Shown here: positions 26,095-37,151 of the stretch, piece by piece
Numbering within the stretch: the first letter of the stretch is position 1
How the letters are laid out: each line of letters starts with the position of its first letter
Source: Pyrocephalus nanus
Lineage: Eukaryota; Chordata; Aves; Passeriformes; Tyrannidae
Assembly (NCBI GenBank): GCA_038380795.1
Contig: CM076275.1
Location: forward strand, 8,837,001-8,901,000
Direction: 5' to 3'
Length of the DNA: 64,000 bases
Notes under the pieces: model-generated
Database searches by the model: none
Seen by the model: the letters and a program-made list of their open reading frames with translations, nothing else
Told to the model about the DNA's origin: nothing
Made by a program: the position numbers and the translations under genes

Positions 26095-26302
26095 AGCTTG
26101 AGAGTCCTGAAGAGACACTGGAACAGGCTCCCCAGGGCAGTGGTCACAGCCCCAAACCTGCCAGAGCTCAAGGAGTGTTTGAACAATGCTCTCAGCACAT
26201 GGTGGGATTTTTGGAGTGTCCTGTACGGGGCCAGCAGTTGAACTCAATAATCCTTGTGGGTCCCTTCACACTCAGGATATTCCAGGATTCTATGAGTGCT
26301 CA
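26095..26302 (+). mobile_element. CR1 LINE 3' end, 'ccttgtgggtccc' subtype
   Basis: The order 'agacactggaacaggctccc', 'agggcagtggtcacagcccc', 'ctgccagagctcaaggag', 'gtttgaacaatgctctcagc', 'aatccttgtgggtcccttc', 'ctcaggatattccaggattc' is the 3' end of the CR1 subfamily whose terminal box is 'gatccttgtgggtcccttcc'. This differs from the 'gatctttaaggtccc' subtype seen elsewhere in the window. It is on the plus strand and truncated to about 200 bp. Confidence 0.92.
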
Positions 26303-27243
26303 GATCCCTGAGAAGAGAGGCTTCAGTTTTACCCTTCTGTGACAGGGGTGAATTATGAGGTGGAACTTTTCACTCTGAAGAAAAAGGGAGAGGAAAGAAT
26401 CAGGTTCAACACCACAAAGCAAACAGCCCAGCCTCCCCTGAACACGGTGAGGAAACAACCTTACATGCCTGTGAACAACTGTCTTATGACATTAACCAAG
26501 CTGCAGCTTACTTCAGAAGTGAATCTGGTCTCTATGTTTGTATTTGGAGACATCTTCAGTGCTGGAGAAGAAAGAATGTAAAAGCTATAAAGCACCGTGC
26601 CCAATTAAAACTACTTTCAAAACCTCAGCAAAATTTAAACAGTGCTGTAAATCAAATGAAGAAAAAAATGCTTATTTTTTAAAACCACTATTTCTAGCTT
26701 CACTCACCTTGATCCAAACACAGCATGAGGTTTTTATTGTACCTTAACCATGTCTGAAAGCACGGAAAATTACAATTCAGACACTAGTCACATCCTGTAG
26801 CTCAAAAATCAGGGAGATATGAGTGAAGTAGTGGAGAGAACCCAACCACAGAGGGATAAAGGAGATAAATCAACTCAAGGACCTGTGTTCAAACTGCTGT
26901 GAAGTATAATGGGTTTCATCTATATCTGAATGCTCAGACTACAAAGGTAGAAGGGAGGGTATAGCAGGACTGAGTGTAAAACATCACGTTACCTGTAATT
27001 GCCTGGTGGCAGCATTGTGGGAAACAAGTGGCTTGGGGGAACTAAAGGTAAACAAGGTGCCTCATTCATCTGGTAAAGGGCTTGGATTTATGCTACTGCA
27101 GTGTAGGTCAAATTTATAGCAAATAAGGATGTTCCTAGTGTCCACTAGATCCAAACGTTGTTTTGTTTGAGAACTGGAGGATTCAGTGGAATGGCCAGAC
27201 TGTGAAGGGGAGGAGGAATGAATGATAGATGTCCCCATCCAGC

Positions 27244-27303
27244 AGCAGTGTCGTGGGGATACCAGGAGTGTCATGGGGACATCAGGAGTGTGATGGGTAA
27301 GCT
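27244..27303. repeat. Three-copy 20-bp tandem repeat
   Basis: Three head-to-tail units of 20 bp begin AGCAGTGTCGTGGGG, AGGAGTGTCATGGGG and AGGAGTGTGATGGG. Unit 2 differs from unit 1 at a few positions, and unit 3 decays at its right side. It is a minisatellite seed. Confidence 0.8.
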
Positions 27304-27740
27304 TTGTTCTCCATCTGTTTTTCCCTAAATGCAGGTGCCAAGGATTGACATGGCTGAGATCTTCTACTGGCTTTAGCCAAAGGGCATAGGAGGCTGAGCC
27401 AAACTTCACATGTTTTTTAAGTGCCCTCACAAGTAGGGGGTATGCTACCAAAAACAACTGGTCTTTTTTCTATCCATTTCCTAGGAGGCTAAAATAGAAG
27501 ATTATGGTGTAAAGTGTTCTCTCATTTACACTGGGGCTCTCCAGCAGCACATAACTGCAGGAAGCAATGGCAGATAAGTAAAGAGTTAATGGTCAGTTAA
27601 TTCTGGCTCATGGTATCTGTGGTCTCCCACTGTACAGAATTTGCCATTTTAGCTGGGAAACCTATAGCACTGCTACGATATGTCCTAAAAATCATACTGT
27701 TCCCCTGTTCTATCTTTCTGATAAAAATAATCTTTCTATT

Positions 27741-27790
27741 AAAAAAAAAAAAACCAAAAACAAAACAAATCCACAAACCAACACCCTCCA
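27741..27790. repeat. A/C-rich low-complexity tract
   Basis: An A13 run, then CC, then A5-C-A4-C-A3 style sequence with scattered CCA. It resembles the other A-tract-plus-C strings in the window. Confidence 0.75.
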
Positions 27791-28929
27791 TTCAAAATCC
27801 CAAATACTGCTCATCAATTTAGGTCTTATTCCTGTATTTTCCTAAACACAGTATCTAATTCACGCTAAATATGTCATGTTTGATTTTGGTCAAGTCACTT
27901 ACTTACCTTCTCAGGAGGGAAATTCATCTGACCTCACTTCAGTTATCTAAAATTAGATGTCTAGTCCGAGCTTTCTGCATAGTCTCCCACTGTTGTCAGA
28001 GAGAGACAGAGTTCCCCAGAGGATGCTTCATCTTCTCCTGGCAGAGGGGCCCAGGTCTCTGCTTCGGTGATCATTAATCTTCGATCTGTGCTCTGCTGCT
28101 TGCCCAGCAGGACACATCTGATCCAGATCAGGAGTGATTTATGCTGGCTTTATGCACAGATAAACTCAGAGCCAGCAGATCAGGGCAGCTGTGAAATGAG
28201 GATAATTCTCCCCCTCCCTCATTCTTCTGCCTGTTCTGTACATTAGCATTTCAACCCTGCAAATATTTATCCATGTTTAATTGTAGGTAGATTTGTAAAA
28301 ATAAGCAAGACACAGATTTTTTGCAGGACTGGGGCCCAGGATTGCAAACCTTCATGTGAAGGGCTATTTCTCAGCATGCTTTTCTGCAGCAAGCACTGTG
28401 CCATTCCAGCTGAGACTTCTAGGTCCTGAGGTATTAAATCATTGTCATCAACATCAGCACCAGCTGACAATCAAACCTCTTCCTGCTGCAGATACGAACA
28501 GATAGGTGTTGATCACAAAGGTGCCTTCAGCCTCTCTGTCATTTGTCTCCACACAGTGAAATGAATGCAGGACAGTCTCCCCTCAGTGATTCAAAATTGA
28601 AATAAAATCATGGGTTTTATCAGGGTAATGCTTGCCAAAACACACACCAGAAAGTCTCTCTGATCTATCCATAAGGATCAGCCAGATCCAGGGCATGTGA
28701 CAAGTAGGAACTTCTCAGAAGCATTTGGACTTGGCAAAGCATTAGCAGGCAATTAAAGCCTGCGTGAACCCAAGTTTTGCTCCTGCTTGTTTGCAGAGTT
28801 AAGACATTTTCTTACAAAGAAAACAAAACCAAATAGGCCTCAGCAGCTTAATGAGAATTTTATTATCCTACCTCTTATTTACCGGTATGGAAATGCTCAG
28901 CTTGTGCTGTACAAATAGCATCCTGTTTC

Positions 28930-29150
28930 TTTTCCCATTTTCTTAGGCTTTTATGTAATCAGCTTGAAAATAAATTTGCCATTAATCTGATAACCACCAT
29001 TTCCTTTAGTAATGATCAAATTCTGGTGTTCAGATTAACATTATTTGAAGATAAGATCTGACTCATTTATTGTGACTTTTTAATGATGAAAGAAAATTTA
29101 TCTATAATTATGCCATTTACTAAGTTTAAGGTGAATTCACTATTTGCCCT
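28930..29150. promoter_or_regulatory. Possible conserved non-coding element
   Basis: Repeat-free AT-rich sequence with TTAATCTGATAA, AGTAATGATCAAA, CAGATTAACATTA, AGATAAGATCTGA and TTTAATGATGAAAG-like words: several TAAT cores, one GATAAG and one TGATCAAA (TCF-like). It is given as a regulatory candidate by texture only. Confidence 0.2.
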
Positions 29151-29233
29151 GGAAAACACTCAGGACAGTTTTCCATACCAATTTCTTTCCAGTTTATATG
29201 ATTAAGTGGCCGTATTGCTTTGTAATTTCTTTC

Positions 29234-29256
29234 TTTTTTTTTTTTTTTTTTTTTTT
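29234..29256. repeat. Poly(T) run, 23 bp
   Basis: A pure T homopolymer within CTTTC-rich sequence. No retrotransposon body is recognised on the minus strand to the left of it. Confidence 0.9.
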
Positions 29257-29879
29257 GTTTCTTTCATGGAAGCCCTAGGAGCCTTAAGCATTATAATGAC
29301 CCTGTGCATACACAGACCTGCTCACAGCAGGTAAATGACAAACCTGCACAAGAGAATGGGCACATCCCTGTGTAAAACCCGAGTGTCAGAAGTTATCCTG
29401 TTGGCAAAATGTTTAGAAGTATCTGCCTGTAATACCTAAGCATGGATTGTCTAAGAATACTGATAACTCCCAATAGGATGTTGAGGTGCTTGTGTTGCAT
29501 CTGTAAACTGAAGTGGAACTTTAGCTGTCCTGTTGGTAGGATGCAGCTCTGAGCTCTGCTGTGATAGCGCTGCCTTCGGCAGCTGTCTGCCCTCAGGGAA
29601 CAGCAGGTTTTTGGCTCGCCACAACTGGAGTTCTGGTTTGTTTTCCAAGTCCAGACAGCTGCTTTTAGGGTAAACAGGAGCTGGAAACATGGGCATGTTT
29701 CCCAGCCAGCCTCAAAGATGGGAAGAGAAAATCAGGTTGAGGTACATGCCATTTAATTTCAAGTAATTCCTGATAAATGATTTTCAGGGAGCATTCCAAT
29801 CAGAAGGACTATCAGATTGTCTACAAGGTCTGGAAAAAAATCTTTGTCTACAAGGATTTAAGTCCTCACCACGTCAGGG

Positions 29880-30097
29880 AATCATAGTATGGTTTGGGTT
29901 GGAAAGGACCTTAAAGATCATCTCATTCCACCCCCCTGCCATGGGAAGGGACACTTTCCACGAGACCAGCTTGCTCCAAGCCCCATCCAACCAGGCCCTG
30001 AACACTTCCAGGGATGTAGATGCCAGAATTTGCCTGGGAGGGCAGCTCTTTGTTCTCATGAACTGATTCCTGACTGTCAGATCAGCTTCTCTGGGCA
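29880..30097 (-). mobile_element. CR1 LINE 3' fragment (antisense), interrupted
   Basis: From 'atcatagtatggtttgggtt' through 'ggaaaggaccttaaagatca', 'tgccatgggaagggacac', 'ttgctccaagccccatccaa' and 'aacacttccagggatg' (ending at 30016), the match to avian CR1 on the minus strand is nearly perfect. The next expected block, 'cagcttctctgggca', is absent at 30017 but present at 30083-30097. So 66 bp of foreign sequence seems to replace about 9 bp of CR1. After 30097 the similarity ends. Confidence 0.9.
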
Positions 30098-32184
30098 TTT
30101 CAAAGGAAAAAAAATAAAAACCTTAATCACACCAAAATATGAAGTTTGAATTGCAAACACCACTTGCATTGCCTTTTTATAGGCCCTGTGTTCTGCAAAG
30201 CTTGGTTTGATTTATTCTCCCCATGTCCCCCTCCCAGTGACAAAGGAGGAGACCACAAAACTAATTTCCAACTCCAAAGGAACATGGACTGACAGAGAAA
30301 GCATTAGACAAGAGGACTGCTGATGTCTCTGCTGCCACAGCAGGCTGGGGAAATTGCAGTTAAATACTGTACTTAAAAATTCCAATCTGCATGGAATTCT
30401 AGACATTTCATGGTATCTGCAGTGATGTCATTAGCCCACTCTTCACAAAACAAGGTTTTGTTTTCGGCTACTATAACTCGGGGAAATTCATCAGCACAGT
30501 TGGGTTCTAAGAAGGCATCAAATTATATAATGCATGGAGATAGTCAGCTTACTCTCACCTGCATTTCAAAGCAATTTTCTTGTCCTTAAATAATCTACAC
30601 ATGTTAATTAGAAGTAGTAAAGTAGCTTAAATGGTGTGAAATTAGAATGAATTATTCATGTCATTTCTTAGCTGCAATGGTCACAGATAGTGTTTTTGTT
30701 TTGAGGAGAAAAATACTTAAATAATAGGAAGATGATATTTCTTAATAATTTGTTTGACCAGGAATAGAAGCCATTTGTGTTGAACAGGGCTTCAATTTAG
30801 AAGAGCACTTCAGATGAGAAAGAAACAACCACTCATTTAACCAGTACATGTTTACCGATCTTTAATCACTGGCTGGCCTCAAACTACTTTCAGAGATAAC
30901 AGTGATGCAAAAATAGCCTTTTGCAAGCTACATAGCCCATGTTCTCTGCCCGTGGCAAAATGTTCCCTACAGCAGCAAAAGTAATTTAGAGGTTGCTGAT
31001 TTGGAGTGGAATATTACCAGTTTACCATTTTTTAAGAAGACTTTCTGCAAGGAGTGGTACAGATGGGTCCTTTTCACCTTGGGAGCAGAGGCCAGTTTGG
31101 ATGATGTTCTTGGAACAGAAACCCATGCAAGTGGCCTGTGATTCACTGACTCTTTCTGAGATGAGCTACAGACTTAGATCTTTCTATCTCTTCCAACCTG
31201 GGGCTGAATAAGGAGTAGGGACAGAGATGAAAGGCAGAATTTAGAAATACTAATTTAGCAGGTTTTGACTTGGAGCAACTTTGCTAAAGCAAAATTAATA
31301 AGACTTAGATAAAAAGATAATTAGCAGAAAGGCAATTAAGCTATCCCAACAGGAACCATCTTCAGTGTCTGAGCCAGAACGTGCTGTTCTGTCCCACCAG
31401 GTAGAGCAGTTCCAGTGTCATCCAAAGTATTCAGCTAAAGAAAGCACATCCTCATTTATCTGTTTGAAAACAAATTTGAAATCCAACAGGGAAAATATCA
31501 CAGGAAAGTGAACATAGAGGAGTAGAAATTCAGTAATAAGAGCTGAAAAAAAAAGCAACAAAGAGGCTGCTTCTGCATTTGTCTATATGGGTCTAATGAC
31601 AGCATTTTATGGTACCTGAAGATGCTGTAAATTTCTTTAATGACTTGCAAGGAAATCACCTTCTAAATGTCAGAGATGGCATTCACTGCTTTTATAATTT
31701 ATATGTGGCTGCACTCGGGATCCCTGGAAGATTCTCCATCTTCCACAGCCTCCTTCCTTTCCCTCACCCCCTCACTTAAATGAAGTGAGAGATTTTAGTG
31801 TGGAAAAAGGCTTGGCAGTACAAACACAAGAGTCAGAATAGAAAAGGATGCACAGAGATCCCACATAGCTTTTCCAAAAAGCAGAGAAATGCAGTAGCTG
31901 TGTAAAAAAACTCCACCTGGGGATGTGGAACTCGAGTGCCAACAACCAGCCCAGGGCTGTAACTCAGCCATGGTCAGCTGTGGTACCTCTCAATGAACAG
32001 TGAGCAGCAGCCCCTACTTTTCATTAAAGGGTTGAATTACTTTGCTCTTCTGCAGGATACAAGTTTATTTTGTGGGGCATTACTCAAGACTAGATGGCAT
32101 ATGGGAAGTTCACAGCTTAGTGTAGCCCATAATAACATGTTCATGTTCCTGTTTCCAAAGTCAAACACTGCAACAGACCCACTT
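30098..32184. other. Gene-free single-copy stretch
   Basis: AT-rich, no exon or transposon recognised. Around 30590-30670 there is a cluster of TTAATTAG, AAATTAG and GAATTATTCATG words without further support. Open frames are at most 118 codons (31993-32349, plus), with no domain. Confidence 0.6.
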
Positions 32185-32225
32185 TCAACTACCAGTTTGG
32201 TGCCCTACTCACTAGACCACAAAAT
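32185..32225 (-). mobile_element. tRNA-like head of a MIR-type SINE (antisense)
   Basis: 'ggtgccctactcactagacc' followed by 'acaaaat' is the reverse complement of 'attttgtggtctagtgagta' plus 'gggcacc'. This is the RNA polymerase III A-box region (TGGTCTAGTGG-like) of MIR-superfamily SINEs. The remainder of the element would lie at 32060-32185 and is too decayed to follow. Confidence 0.5.
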
Positions 32226-33904
32226 TGTTTTTTATATAGACAGACATATAAGGATATGGATGGATGGCTCAAAGCCTGCTTTTATTGCCATATGGACACC
32301 TAAAAACGAGCATGTTAAAATGCAAAGGATTTTGGCTGCTGCATATTAATGAGCCCGATCTTCTACAATGAGGCAATAACGAAATGACCTATAAAAGCAT
32401 TTAACATCAGTAGAAGTGAGATCAAACATAGCTTTAGTGCTAAAAACCCTCCTATGACTACAGAGAGCCCAGTTTCTCATCATAAATTGCCTGCCCTTTA
32501 CAGCACAGCCATCTCAAATTTTATGGAACTATTTCTGGGTCAAATATCCAACACAACGCTGTCCATTCCCCTGAAATCCTTAGCTGTTTTATATCATCTC
32601 ATCTTGCAAAACTCCTGTACCTTAAGGGAAAACCTCACAGCACTGTCAGAATCAGTTTCAGACCTGGCATCTCAGTGAGTGGATTGACATCCTCAATGAG
32701 TTCATTTAAAACATCCATAGAAGATCTTTTTTTCCCACACCCTGCTAAGATTTGTGATTTCCCATTGGGTTTGGGTGTTCTCACACACACGCCTACAGTG
32801 TAACAAGGTACACTTTGAAAGCTATTGTAGATATTCCTTGTGACAGCAAGTAAAAGAGAGAAAAGAGGCAAAGCCACACCAAGCCATCAAGCTCACAGCA
32901 GGAGAGATAAAACATATGTCTCCAACTACCTTAAAATGAATCGGGTCAGGTTCTCTCAGTAGGACTCCCACAGTTTTCCAGAAACCACAAACATGATCTC
33001 CATGCCTTGCCAAGCGCTCCAGATCCACTCAGGGGAAGTAACTTCGGATTTGCCTTATTCCCATCTCCTCTCCATTTATTTCAACTGATGTGACGAGATG
33101 TAACATGGCAGAGAATGTCCCTGGCGCTGTCATGTTTTAAGTCCTCATTCCATGACATGAAGAGTGTTCACTAAACCTGTTGGGTACTTGGCAGGAATGA
33201 CAGTGCAGGAAACATGGTTGTCACTTGGATTTGTGGATGGAGTGCTTTGACGTCTGGAACCAATAAGGATGGAGCAGCCACAAGTGGAGTAAGTTACAGC
33301 AAGTTAGGAGAGCAACTTGAAACTTTGAAATCTGTTTCCCTGGAAATTTGGGTATGTCAGCATTTCCAGTGAAATTAAAAGTCCATAGAATCATACCAAA
33401 AGAAAAGATCGCAGGCTATTCCACAGACACTGAGGACTGTTTTTTCCTTCTAATTAATATACTTCTTTTCTTCTTCAAAGTGTTGGACTATTTCATTACA
33501 AACTCAAACAGGGGATACTTTGATCTAAAAAATAAGGTGGTTCAGATCTCTGCTAATTAGCAGCTGTTCTTAAAGATTTTTACTATAAATTTGATAGAAA
33601 ATTATATTATAATCTGTCATGCCTACTATGTACTTAGTATGAGAAGACCATAAAACATTTATTTGACATGATAGGACATACCATCTAGTTATCAGTGTTG
33701 TACACTTTGAAACAAAAAAATTAGAAATATGAAAGTGAAAATAAAAAAACCCACAACCTGTAACAATTGGTTAGTCATCTTGCTATGACCAAGAATAATA
33801 TTTTTAAAACACATTTAAAAATAACATTAATAATAATATTAATGGGAAATGTAATCAACTTCCATAATTTTCTTAACTTTTTTCTGCTGGTAACACAACA
33901 TTTT
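32226..33904. other. Gene-free single-copy stretch
   Basis: No recognised gene or repeat apart from an A7-CCCAC string at 33743-33753. Very AT-rich between 33560 and 33900. Confidence 0.6.
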
Positions 33905-33979
33905 TTAAAGGGCCTGATGCAAAAACCCATGTCCCTGCTGACACAAGGGGAGGGCTTTTTTGTGCAACAGGCCCTTTAA
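33905..33979. other. 75-bp inverted-repeat hairpin
   Basis: TTAAAGGGCCTG at 33905-33916 is exactly the reverse complement of CAGGCCCTTTAA at 33968-33979. Pairing continues inward: TGC plus an A5 tract and CCC on the left face GGGC plus a T6 tract and GTGCA on the right, with a small bulge. The total stem is about 24-28 bp, with a loop of roughly 23 nt that can itself pair CCCT with AGGGG. It could be a precursor-RNA-like fold, the terminal part of a small inverted-repeat transposon, or a cruciform next to a promoter. Confidence 0.8.
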
Positions 33980-34060
33980 GGGAACCACCTGCCCTCCAGC
34001 TCCACCATATATAAGCAAGCAAGGTGTGCCAGAGGAGTTGGTGAAGCTGCAGGAGGCGTT
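33980..34060 (+). promoter_or_regulatory. TATA-like core promoter candidate
   Basis: TATATAAG at 34008-34015 lies in a GC-richer context (CCACCTGCCCTCCAGCTCCACC upstream; the CCACCTG also holds an E-box). CCATATATAAG also approaches a CArG/SRF site. A transcript start would be expected around 34038-34045. There is no AATAAA within 400 bp downstream and no recognisable first exon. An LTR U3/R boundary of an old avian endogenous retrovirus is an alternative reading. Isolated TATA matches are common, so confidence is low. Confidence 0.25.
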
Positions 34061-37000
34061 GTGGGGTTGCTGCACTACAAGGACTGCTCAGCTGTGTGGA
34101 GGAAAACATCAAGAGAGAGGTTTGGGGGCATTGGGGGGGAGGAGATCATGGGAGGGTGAAACCTTTTGGAGACTCTGCAATGTGTCTGAGGATGGAATTG
34201 GTGAACCACTGGCCTCTTGGAGGAGCAAACTGAGAAGTGGTTCTGATCTATTTTCTCTAGAGTTTGTGCTGTGTCTGGTGAAGTAGTTGTGCCTTCTGTT
34301 TCTGTAGTGCTTGATTGTCAAGTGCTGCTGGGCAATTTCTGTCTTTGGGGGGTTAGGAGGTAGCTTGTGGCTGGCTCCCCTCAGTGGGGAGGAAGGCTGA
34401 GGTCTGCCAGGTGTCTGGCATCCATCAAAAAACAGGTCTGAAATTCAGGATTCTGGTTTTCCTGGCCTGTAGCTCTGGCTGGGGAGTTGTGGTTTTCTCC
34501 TTTCATTTCAATCTTGATGAGAAATACATCCCAGCATCTTACTTTACATATTAAAAATATGCTTTCAGTGCCAGCACTAATTCTAGCAGTTGTATGCAGT
34601 ATTTTTTGTTTCAAGATGCTTAAAGTATGAATAATGAGGACAGAAGGAGTAGGTCAAGGGATCAGGCATTGCGTATCCAGAAGAAACAGGAAGGAATAGC
34701 ATTTGGAAAACAAAATTATTTCCTTGAATGAACTCTTGACATGGATGAGAATTAACTTTGCCAAACCCAGATGGTGCTGCAAGGAACAGTGAAGTTAATT
34801 CTCCCTCTTGCTGAAGTACAGTGTAACCTATTTGTCCTTTATCTCTCCTCGTTATGTGGTGATGAGATCAAAGCTGACATCTGGCTGCAGTTTTGCTGAA
34901 ACTGGGCAAGTGATACTCTCTGCTGAATTCATAAAGAGAGAATACATTTGGAAAGAAAAAAAGCCACTGGGGCTGCCTCCCAAAAGTTTTAGTGTTCAGA
35001 AAGTATCTTGTGCTGTAAGAACTGCTACTGTTTGTGATGGTGTGTCATGTTAAAAGGTGATGGATTACACATTAATGTTATGAAACATATATCAGCCTTG
35101 TTGGTATATTAATCTACTGGGCAATTTTCATGCTGGTGTAGTATTTACATCTGTGAAAAGAAATTATAAAACACAATTGTACTTTAGTGTGACAGTCCCC
35201 AAATGATCCAGTGACAGAGGATAGAGGCTCCTTTATTTCCAGCTCATTCTCCAGTGGAAGCTGACATGGTGTACACACTTAATTCTTAAGGGCTGCAGTT
35301 CAAAGTCAGTGTGTTGCTCTTGGTAGATGGATTGTTCCCAACCTAGCACCACTTAGACATATTAAAAAAAAAAAAAAGTAATCAAGCCACAGTGTACCAA
35401 AACAATGTTTAAAATGTGTTTTCCTTGTTAAAAATGATTTTTTGGTGCATTCTTCAAGTGAAGCTAAAGGGCCTGGCTCTGGTGCAGAGCTCAGTGGTGT
35501 AGGAGAAGGGAATACTGGCAGGAGGTTGTTTCTCAATGTGCTGCTGTACAGAGCAAAGCTTTTAAATTCCATTTCATTTTCATAACTGCATTTCTAAATT
35601 CTATGTCTGAATACAGGGTGACAGTGCCTCCTAGTAACTGCAGTAAACAGCAAAATTGTGAATTTTAACTAGCATGGTGTTCAATACCCCTTCAGGATGT
35701 GCTTTGTCCTTAGTGAGTAGAGCATTCATAGGTGTGAAATTCGTGGTTTTCAGCTTTTGAACATCATCTTTATTTCAGTCTCATTGTGGTGGCTGTAATG
35801 GCTATGATTACTTGAAGCAAGGGTCATGGCACTAAAGGAAGCTGCCCTGCAGTGCCCAGTGCTGCCCAGCTGCATGCAGTGTTCCCTGGAGCCATGGTAT
35901 GCAAAGTGCAGCTTTTTGGCCCTCCCACATCACTTAAGCCGGCTGTATGCCTGCAATGACAGATTTAATGCCTCACAGTCTCCTTCAAAATTTCATTTAT
36001 GTTAGAAAAATGGATGCTGCATAGCAAGCTTTGGATGTGATGATATTATCTATTTTGAGAATGCAAACAGGATGTTAAAAGATCCTGTAAGAGCTGCTTA
36101 AATGGGTTGTCCCCATCACACTGAAGTTGTCCATAGGTCTAAGGGTGGTACAAAGCACTTCATGTCCTCATAGTGTAGGAGTGAGTTGCTTGACCTCAGA
36201 GAAGGCAATTCCTGGGGGGCAGACTGGACTGTGGAAAATGACTCCCACTGCCCTTTCTACTTTGTAAAAGGAGGATAGGTAGGATGGGGACGTTGTGGAA
36301 ACCTGGTGTCTGTCTTTATCTTTACAAACAAATTAAGTCAGTGGGTGTGTGGATGGCACAGAGTGGGCAAAATTCCTTCTCAGTATCTCCCACTGGAGCA
36401 CATATTTCTGTGCTTCCCTGGAAACAACAAACAGTGGTAAAAGAAGCAATGGTGTTTTATCTACCTTAGGCGCTTTTCATAAGGACACTTAATATACTTT
36501 ATTAGTTCAATGCAGTAATGCATTCTTTACAAGATGTGTTCCCTTGGAATTTACACCACTTCCCAGGACAGAATATCCCAAGTCTGGGAAACTGGTGACC
36601 ACAAAGTCATTTTTATGTTGTTTCTCCTTCCTTTTTAGACCTGAATGCAGAACTTTATTCTCACCTGTTGACTGTGAAGGGTTTAAAATATTCTGTGAAA
36701 TTAAGTGAAGTCTTTTAGAACAGCTCACTTAAATTTGTCATTTTCTTTGGAGTATATGGAGATGATACCAGATAAATCTCTATTACTAGACAGCCTCAAG
36801 CTGAATTTAACACTTAATCCAGGTCTGCAATTTGTGAAATATCTGTCTTCCATGTGAGATTGGATCCCAAAGCCAGGCTCTAGGTACTGCTGGGCTTTGA
36901 AAGAATTAGAAGCTATACCTTTAATACTAATGTAAAATTATCTTGGGAGGAACACACAGTGGTCCAAGGAATTTAGGAAGATCTTTGTTTCTCAGCACTT

Positions 37001-37096
37001 GAAAGCCTTTTTGGCTCTCTTCCTTCTCTTTGCTTGGCTTTCATAAGATCTTCTGATCCATTGCAAAGAGAAAGTGCTCCTTCAGTCCTTTAAAAA
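34061..37096. other. Gene-free stretch
   Basis: 34061-34420 is G-rich on the plus strand with GGGGG runs and could belong to an unrecognised retroelement downstream of the TATA-like box. The remainder is AT-rich single-copy DNA with an A13 tract at 35364-35376. No coding evidence; open frames are 108 codons or fewer. Confidence 0.5.
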
Positions 37097-37151
37097 AAGC
37101 TGTTTGAAGAAATAAAAGCAAACAGCTTACAAGTTTTTGTTTGCTTGTAAG
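37097..37151. other. Two overlapping, mutually exclusive stem-loops
   Basis: AAGCTGTTTG (37097-37106) pairs perfectly with CAAACAGCTT (37119-37128) around a 12-nt loop. The end of that right arm also begins a second inverted repeat, CTTACAAG (37126-37133) with CTTGTAAG (37144-37151). Only one of the two hairpins can form at a time. Confidence 0.6.

Larger units (their letters stand above)
26303..29879. other. Gene-free stretch
   Basis: No gene recognised. It contains a 20-bp tandem triplet at 27244-27303, an A13 tract at 27741-27753, a T23 run at 29234-29256 and an AT-rich, homeodomain-word-rich block around 28930-29150. The 131-codon minus frame 27062-27457 is featureless. Confidence 0.55.
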
